Shown piece by piece: positions 57,875 to 64,000 of a stretch of 64,000 bases of DNA. The stretch comes from Oscarella lobularis (taxonomy: Eukaryota; Porifera; Homoscleromorpha; Homosclerophorida; Oscarellidae): positions 372,001 to 436,000 of the forward strand of contig NC_089193.1 in NCBI RefSeq assembly GCF_947507565.1, in the 5' to 3' direction. Each line of letters starts with the position of its first letter. The stretch's first letter is position 1. The notes under the pieces were generated by a model that saw only the letters and a program-made list of their open reading frames with translations, did not search any database and was not told the origin of the DNA. Made by a program: the position numbers and the translations under genes.

Positions 57875-59090
57875 AAGATACGTACCGTTTTGGAAAGTAC
57901 ACTTTACGCGCTAATCGAGAAAGACGTTCGAAGCGACTCCTGTACCTTTCACTTCAGCGTATTCCTTCGGAAAACGTTCTGCAAGGTGTAAGACCTCACT
58001 GTGGAAAAGAAACAGTAGAGACCAAGGCAAGAAGAACGTCATATAATCAGTAGAGGTTGGCGCCGATCGACTAAAAGCTTTTTAGGTGAGGCAGTGCCCT
58101 TGTACTTGAGAGGACTCACAGGACGTTGCACTGAGCCAATCACAAAATCGTCGACGCCTCCCAGACACAACTATATTTCTACGAATCCTAGGAAATGATG
58201 GCCTAACTTCCTTCGCTTTTATCTGAGCGTAATGTGTTTAGCTTGTTCCCAAATTGCGTCCATAAGCTTACTCGTCGAACTTGTCAAATCAGAAAAGAGC
58301 CTAATCACTTGCCCGTTTGAACAAAGCCAGGCGTCTCACGCAAACGTCGTTAGCTGGGAGGGGCCTGGGGTCTCATGCAAGCTCCCCCACAATCTGTGTT
58401 AGCTAGCAGCTAACCAAGTTCGCGGGAGAGGAGCAAACGAAGATCTTGGGCAGTCGCGGTGTGCAGAAACGCGCTGACGCTATCGCTTTCGATGAAGTTC
58501 AAAGGTAGGTTGACCGCAAACACCTGTTCGCAATAGGAAATCACTAATACAATTGAGACATTCCGTTGCCTTCACATTGGCTCACCTCCAGCTATAGAAA
58601 TTTACTTGATATCGACGGGCATGAAGACTAGCCTCGGACCCAGGCCTCCTCCACGAACATCGCTCACCCAGCTAACAAAGTTCGTGGGAGAGGCCTGGGC
58701 CCGAGGCTACACGGAGACCTCACTATCTACGCCGAGTGGGCGTCTGCGAAGAAAAGAAAATCAGCAAAAAGGAAACGCATTGCCTGAGGCTGCTTGCCAT
58801 GATAAGACGACGACTTAGTCTACGCGTAGACGTGTCTCAGTGTTCCTAACGCAGTAGATACATGTACCTACGACGCCTCTGAATGTACGTTGCACCTAGA
58901 AAATGAACGTACTATCCATCAAGATACTAAACGAAAGGACGAAAAAAGAAGTCTTTACGAGGCATAAAGTGACCTTTGCTAAAAAGACAAATCGTAAAAG
59001 AAACACTGTCCAACTGTCGCTAAAGGCGGACGTTAAAAGCGGATATTTAGAACAATGGAAGTCGAGGGGCCCTCCCTCCATTTGGAGGAC
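57875..59090. repeat. Segmental duplication block A, copy 2
   Basis: Direct duplicate of 9735-11030, located directly after the TSR gene stop. It has deletions relative to copy 1 (for example only one 21-bp unit near 58515, and loss of part of the 10240-10310 equivalent). Non-coding. Confidence 0.8.
58629..58709. mobile_element. Foldback element, second copy
   Basis: TAGCCTCGGACCCAGGCCTC at the left and its complement at the right, with about 30-bp arms and two mismatches. It is the duplicate of 10606-10686. Confidence 0.75.
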
Positions 59091-60230
59091 CAATTCTTTT
59101 AAGCTTAGCTCTCCCGTGCATCCGCAGACACATATGGGGGATCTCAGCCCTCACAGGGGTTCTATCCTCTTGAGTTTCTTTAGCATCCGGGACTGCATTT
59201 ACAGGTTCACACTGTAGAGTCGCCAGAATCTCCTTTTGCGAAGCGATCTTTCGTCGTTCGGAGCTGTCACATAGCCAGACTATGTCCTGCGTGAGATAGG
59301 CAGCGTCTATCCGCCGCGAAACCAGGTGAATCCCCTGATTTACGGAATTCTTGAAGCCCGTATTTAGGCCGATTGTCTCATCGTCAACTCTCTCTGCAGA
59401 CTCGCAATCGCAGAATATCTACAAGAAATTACCTTATGCTGTGTCCCGTTTCAGTTCGAATTCGCGTCCAGCACAGAGGAGGGTAGACGTAGCATTGTCT
59501 CTAGTTTTGCGACTACGCGCTCACATTGTACCGGTGGCAGGAGGGGAATAGCCTGAAAGGCTGAACCACAATATAAAACATTTTCAGGTACTCATAGCTA
59601 CCAGATCAAAGATGTGGCGCCGAAGATTCTCTGCGAGATTCACTGTAGCAAAGAAAACCTAGAAAAAAAGCGCGAAGAGCACTGGCGCCGATCGACGGTG
59701 ATGCAACATTCCGGTACGTTACAAGACGATGCAGTTAGCTAATCACCAACGACTGCATCACAGTGATAAAATACCTTCCACGACACCCATTTATCTACGA
59801 ATCCCGCTAATCGTTAAGTCTATTCTCTTCGCTTCCTTCGCTTCCTTCCCTGCCATCTGTGTTTGTCTTTATCGTCATCGCAATTTGCGTCTTAGAAACT
59901 AGAAACCTAAGGATCCTCTAACACCAATTAGGGCAGACGTTCTGTGATAGGAAACGTCAGTCCGTCTTTGAATTAATGACTGCATGGAACTAACAGGTCG
60001 CTGTGAACATCACCCGTGCCTATAACTCTAGCCGCCACAAAGAAACACAACCATGTCGGTAGCTTACCTGCTCTATTTCTAGGAGCTCTAGAGACAAACG
60101 CCTGCATTTTCTGAATCGCAGAAACGCCCACCGCGAAGAAGACCAACAGGACCTGGATATGATCGTGCCTGTAAACTAAAATAGTCACGTCCTATTCGAT
60201 TACGTTTCCTAAGCGACCGCAGGAACTAGT
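59091..60230. other. Intergenic, partly shared sequence
   Basis: No gene is supported. A minus-strand stretch at about 60055-59985 (GTGTTTCTTTGTGGCGGCTA, then GATGTTCACAGCG) resembles 44315-44380 in R2 copy 2, so a partial R2 copy lies here. From 60058 the sequence matches the upstream region of the first TSR-vWA copy. Confidence 0.5.
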
Positions 60231-60234
60231 GTTC

Positions 60235-60244
60235 ATATATAAAA
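60235..60244 (+). promoter_or_regulatory. TATA box of intact TSR-vWA gene
   Basis: TATATAAAAC lies about 55 bp before the ATG at 60292 and is conserved in place with the sister copy (30671). Confidence 0.6.
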
Positions 60245-60291
60245 CCTTGCAGAGCAAGACTAGCTCAGTACAGAGCTATCAGGTAGCCGAA

Positions 60292-61493
60292 ATGAAGTGC
60301 GTCTTTCTCGTTGCAGCGATCATTGGACCAGTCCTCGGTTCGGCAGATTTGGACGACGCTCTTGTCGCTCGTCTCTGCAAGACGACGTTTGGGCAAAGCT
60401 ATTTGGGCAGCAGATGCGATCCCTATTTACCACCGTGCGAAGTTTCTGAATGGTCGTCATGGAAACCATCTCCAACGGACATGGTCTACGCCGCAAGTTG
60501 CCCCAAAAACTATCTAGGTGTGGAGGAACGGACTCGACAAATTGTGACCGCGGGAAGGAACTGCCCGCCGCAGAGAGAGACTCGAAATCTGACTGACTGT
60601 TAGTCCATACAAAATATTGTTTATGTTTCTAAACCGGTTTTGCAGGTCTAAGTGACGTGATGGTGGACGCGGTCAGTACTATCCAACTTAGTCGAGCCAT
60701 TGGCGACGACGTTAACCCTGCCGCCGCGGGCGGTCCACCAGTTCCAAACGCGAATACACAAGAAATCATAAATCAAATAGAAATGCTGTATTCGCCTTCT
60801 GGGCGACGCAAACGTTCCCCCTGCACGTGTCCTTGCTCTCAAGGCGTTAGTCAGCTCCAACGCGATTTGGTTATGGTAGTCGACAGCTCTGGCAGCATAT
60901 CTCCCAACGACTTTAACAATGCTGTTAACGGTTTGGTCAAGTTGATTTCACATCTATGTCATTTCAGCAGTTCTTGCATTGGAAACGATCTTACCAGGCT
61001 GGCATTAGTTGCATTCTCTTCAGGAGTTGAAGTCGTTGTTGACTTCAATGCGTTTGAGCAAAATTATAGGGACGTGAACAAGCTTGAAGAACTAATACGA
61101 CGTTTACCGCACATCAGAGGATTAACAGCAACAGGTAAAGCCCTCGAATTGGTCAGAAATCAAATTCTGAAGGTAGACGCGGGCATGCGCGCGAATAGTC
61201 AAAAAACAATAATTGTTCTTACTGATGGAAAAAGCAATGTGAATCCTAAACCAGGACCGGTCGCAGACACCATTGCTCAAGCACATCCTGGGATTAAAAT
61301 AATAGCACTTGGCATAGGCTCGGGGGTAAACAATGAAGAGCTTCAAAGCATCACTAAACACACGAATGACCAAAACATCTTGGTTGATGGATTTGAAGAC
61401 TTTAATAACGTTATTGATTCTATCATTCTCACGGCTCAATTCCTTGGATGTCAATCAGTGAGAGATGGCGACGTCTTCAACAAACGCCGCTGA
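60292..61493 (+). CDS. Secreted TSR-like plus von Willebrand A domain protein
   Basis: Two exons, 60292-60598 and 60646-61493, joined in phase at T|GT give 384 residues. The signal peptide is MKCVFLVAAIIGPVLG. Residues ~45-102 form a TSR-like module (CEVSEWSSW, VEERTRQIVTAGRNC). SGRRKRS near residue 160 is a furin-type cleavage site, so the vWA part may be released or exposed. The vWA domain follows with an intact MIDAS: DSSGSIS, a threonine in NDLTRLALVAFSS, and LTDGKSN. It ends shortly after the domain with no membrane anchor. vWA domains with MIDAS bind protein ligands through a metal ion; the partner is unknown. The donor is the unusual GTTAGT, shared with the 30.7-kb copy. Confidence 0.88.
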
Positions 61494-62089
61494 AGAGCAT
61501 TGACAACGCGATTTGCCTATTATGTTCATTGTTCAGAGTAGTCGCAACGCGCTACTGTGTTTTTCGTGTTTCTTGTCGCTGACTGCCTGCATGCTGCTTC
61601 GTTTCTCACTGTCTCGTTTACGTCAATATATACGCACTTTCAGACCCATACTCAATTAGTCCGCTTAGCGATTATAGGTACAGTAGGTTCATGCGCCTAT
61701 AGGCAGGGGAATGTCAAGCAGTGATGTTGGCTGGAGACCGACTGTATACCATGGAGCGGGGGGGTCGGACGACTACAAATAGATCTCTGTCATTTTGGCG
61801 GCCGCGACCAAACCAAGCTCGTCTCTGTAGCCCAAACGGGGCATGTTTACGCGATTTGCACGGGACTGCACCTGCTATAAGAGGTTGCCCGTACAATCCC
61901 TAGGAATGCCTCGTTTTCTCGCCGTTCTGACGAATTAACGTACAGCAGATCAACATGCCGATCCGGTTTGCGAAGAGTTAGCCTCGAGTAAGTTTTTCAC
62001 GCGTTGAGCTACACCCTAGAGCCCAAGTTCCGGTAGTAACTGCCCAGCGAACGTCTGCGCGTCCCGTAGGTATACAGTAGAGTCACACA
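61494..62089. other. 3' flank and intergenic
   Basis: The first ~250 bp duplicates the flank of the first TSR-vWA copy. The remainder, to block B at 62090, holds no gene I can recognise. Confidence 0.45.
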
Positions 62090-62363
62090 TCTAGTTTCGA
62101 ACACATCAAGTTTGGAACAGGCGTTTATACCTCAAAACGGACTAGGATAAAAACGGTTAAAAGAGAAAATATAGCACAATACCTCGCAAATCTTCGTGTA
62201 AAGTTGCACCTTGCTCCAATGAGTTGTATGGGAGTAAGCGCAGTTAGAAGAGGAGGAAGTCATGTGATCAGTCTTTCGAACACACTCATCGGCTTTGGAA
62301 CAGCCTCTCTAACTCTGGTATCCGTCATCGCACAGAGACATGCTATATACCGTTTGAAAGCTT
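62090..62363. repeat. Segmental duplication block B, copy 2 (left part)
   Basis: Matches 13600-13875 in direct orientation, beginning CTAGTTTCGAACACATCAAG. It leads without a break into the inverted-repeat element at 62364, as in copy 1. Confidence 0.75.
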
Positions 62364-63426
62364 AACGCCTTCTCTATTTTGTTAAATTAACGCGATTGTC
62401 TTAGATTGTATTCTTGCTGAGATATCGCCAGTAGAGTACCGACAGGTAGCGTGATCTAGATTGGGACACACGTTTTTTCTTAGCCAACTGGTTCTACGCC
62501 TTCAAGCGCCACCAAATCGTGCATGCAGTCTTCCTGCATTGCTATCTCTAGGATCAGACCGTTATGTAGCTATAAACTTCTGAAAGGGCTTTTATTTATG
62601 AAATGGACCATTGAAGAACAGGTCAACCCGGAAGCACAAATTCAAGCTAAGACAGTAATGTGCTTGTTTACTTCAAAAAATGCAAAATCATGTCTTTCTG
62701 CCCTGGCTTTGAAGGAATTTTTGAGATTTTATGTCAGCGGCATAGAGGTCTCACCAAAATTGAAAATGTGACCAGGCTTGTGCGTGAGTTCATTAGAATT
62801 CTTCAAAAAAGACACATAACAGGTCTTGGAGGTTCTCTAAGGCATTTCTCATTGTAGAAACTAGTCTTGGTTTTCATGGAGTTCTAGCAGTTTCTAGTAT
62901 GTCTCATCCTAAACTCTCAAACTACCAAGTCGTGATATTTTTGATCATATAACGTTGTTCAGAGTGACACTTTTTGAAGAAAATAAGTTCACAAACAAGC
63001 CTAGTCAAATTTTAAATTTTTACAAGCCTAGTTAAATTTTAAATTTTTGCGAGAAACCTTCAAAAATTATACTAAACCAAGAGAAAAGAGATGTGATTTA
63101 TAGTACTTTAAGGTAGAAAAAACGCAAATTACCGTTATAGCTTGAATTTGTGCTATCGGATTGCTTTCTCATATCTCATGATCTTCAATGGCAAATTCCA
63201 TTTAGAAGTTGATAACTACCTAACAGTCGAATCTTAGAGAGAGCAATGCGGAAAGACTGCATGCACGATTTGGTGGCGTTTGAAGGCGTAGAACCAGTTG
63301 GCTAAGAAAAAACGTGTGTTCCAATCTAGATCACGCTACCTGTCGGTACTCTACTGGCGATATTGAGCTCAGCAAGAATACAATCTAAGACAATCGCGTC
63401 AATTTAGCGAAGTAGAGAAGGCGTTA
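62364..63426. mobile_element. 1.06-kb element with ~165-bp terminal inverted repeats
   Basis: About 62364-62527 and 63258-63426 are inverted copies; shared words include ACGCGATTGTCTTAGATTGT, GATATCGCCAGTAGAGTACC and AGCCAACTGGTTCTACGCC. The ~730-bp interior is AT-rich, and short frames (62523-62771) show no transposase. The right end abuts the truncated third RTK copy. Target-site duplication not determined. Confidence 0.75.
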
Positions 63427-63436
63427 ATGAAATCAG

Positions 63437-64000
63437 CGAACATTTTTTGTTGCAAAAGAATCGTCTGCCACAATTGGGTCAGCATATTGGATTGGCTCAA
63501 TTTACAATGATTCGTCAAACTGCTTTACGTGGTTTTCTGGGTTATCTGCCGCTTTCACTAAGTGGATGAAATATGAGCCGTTTTACGAGAACGGCAACTG
63601 CGTTGCGTTGGGATTTGACGGAGTTGATTTAGTTTGGGCTGTTGCAAACTGTTCTCTCAAGGCTCGGTATATCTGTAAAAGTAAGCGGAAAACAGCGAGA
63701 CGCTAAATAGCTAACATCAAATTTTTAGGAAATTTAAATGCCAAGCCTGTAAGTGTAGCGGAGCTTTCTCCAATTCCTCCTGGCCGTCAGTGTTTCGAAA
63801 TCACCCATTATTATGACTTGTAGTGGTTTTTCAGATGTTTATATTTGTCCGAGCGGTTGGACGAAGCTTGGCGCGCATTCGTGCCTTAAACGACCTGACA
63901 CTTTGATGACGTGGCATGAATCGTTGGCCGAATGCGAAGAGTTGAGCGAGGGCAAGGGCTCTCTAACTACCATTAATTCTTTCCAAGAGATGGAAGGCCT
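63437..64000 (+). CDS. Third RTK paralogue, partial (lectin domains), runs off window
   Basis: Three exons homologous to RTK-1/RTK-2: ~63437-63680 (second half of the third lectin domain: AYWIGSIYNDSS, KWMKYEPFY, VWAVANCSLKARYICK), 63729-63785 (short linker exon NLNAKPVSVAELSPIPPG) and 63835 to the window end (fourth lectin domain: VYICPSGWTKLG). Donor and acceptor positions and phases match the paralogues. The first exon lacks its 5' half where the inverted-repeat element ends, so everything N-terminal is missing here. Whether EGF and kinase exons follow cannot be seen. Confidence 0.85.

Overview
This window is nuclear DNA from a metazoan. Many short GT-AG introns (often 45-120 bp), phase-1 exon-per-domain modules (EGF, sushi, C-type lectin, SRCR) and a receptor tyrosine kinase show this directly. 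Compact introns, heavy tandem duplication of adhesion/lectin-type genes and Kelch-kinase remnants make me favour a sponge, possibly a homoscleromorph, but that placement is inference. I see no bacterial operon, rRNA, tRNA or CRISPR array.

Layout. 0.1-1.3 kb: a 12-bp minisatellite and copy A of a dispersed family I call R1. 2.1-8.8 kb (minus): an apparently intact receptor tyrosine kinase gene (RTK-1) with a lectin/SRCR/EGF ectodomain. 9.7-16 kb: no firm gene; mostly duplicated blocks, foldback and inverted-repeat elements, and R1 copy B. 19.0-22.7 kb (plus): a secreted protein of 16 sushi domains. 23.3-30 kb: R1 copy C driving a small unknown gene, a minus-strand kinase C-lobe fragment, a tyrosinase-like relic, and a broken Kelch-coiled coil-kinase gene. 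30.7-31.9 kb: a TSR-vWA gene broken by an 8-bp deletion. 32.5-34.1 kb: a 1.5-kb element with ~345-bp terminal inverted repeats. 35.7-38.0 kb: a type II membrane fibrinogen-like gene with an in-frame stop. 38.4-39.6 kb (minus): a NIDO-EGF gene piece. 41.8-43.8 kb: a broken partial copy of the sushi gene joined to a Kelch piece. 46.3-53.3 kb (plus): RTK-2, an intact inverted paralogue of RTK-1. 54-56 kb: Kelch and kinase relics. 56.6-57.8 kb: a multi-TSR secreted gene with one frameshift. 57.9-59.1 kb: second copy of the 9.7-11.0 kb block. 60.3-61.5 kb: the intact TSR-vWA gene. 62.4-63.4 kb: a terminal-inverted-repeat element abutting the truncated start of a third RTK copy, which runs off the window.

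Taken together the intact genes encode cell-surface or secreted recognition proteins: two lectin/scavenger-domain receptor kinases that could signal, with secreted sushi, TSR-vWA and (perhaps) fibrinogen-like proteins as possible ligands or matrix partners. No interaction is shown by the sequence. The locus looks like a fast-evolving recognition-gene cluster where segmental duplication, truncation, exon shuffling and mobile elements keep generating new and broken copies.

Exon boundaries were assigned by hand from splice consensus, reading phase and paralogue comparison. The summed coding lengths of RTK-1, RTK-2, the sushi gene, the intact TSR-vWA gene and the small gene at 24.6 kb are all exact multiples of three, which supports those models.
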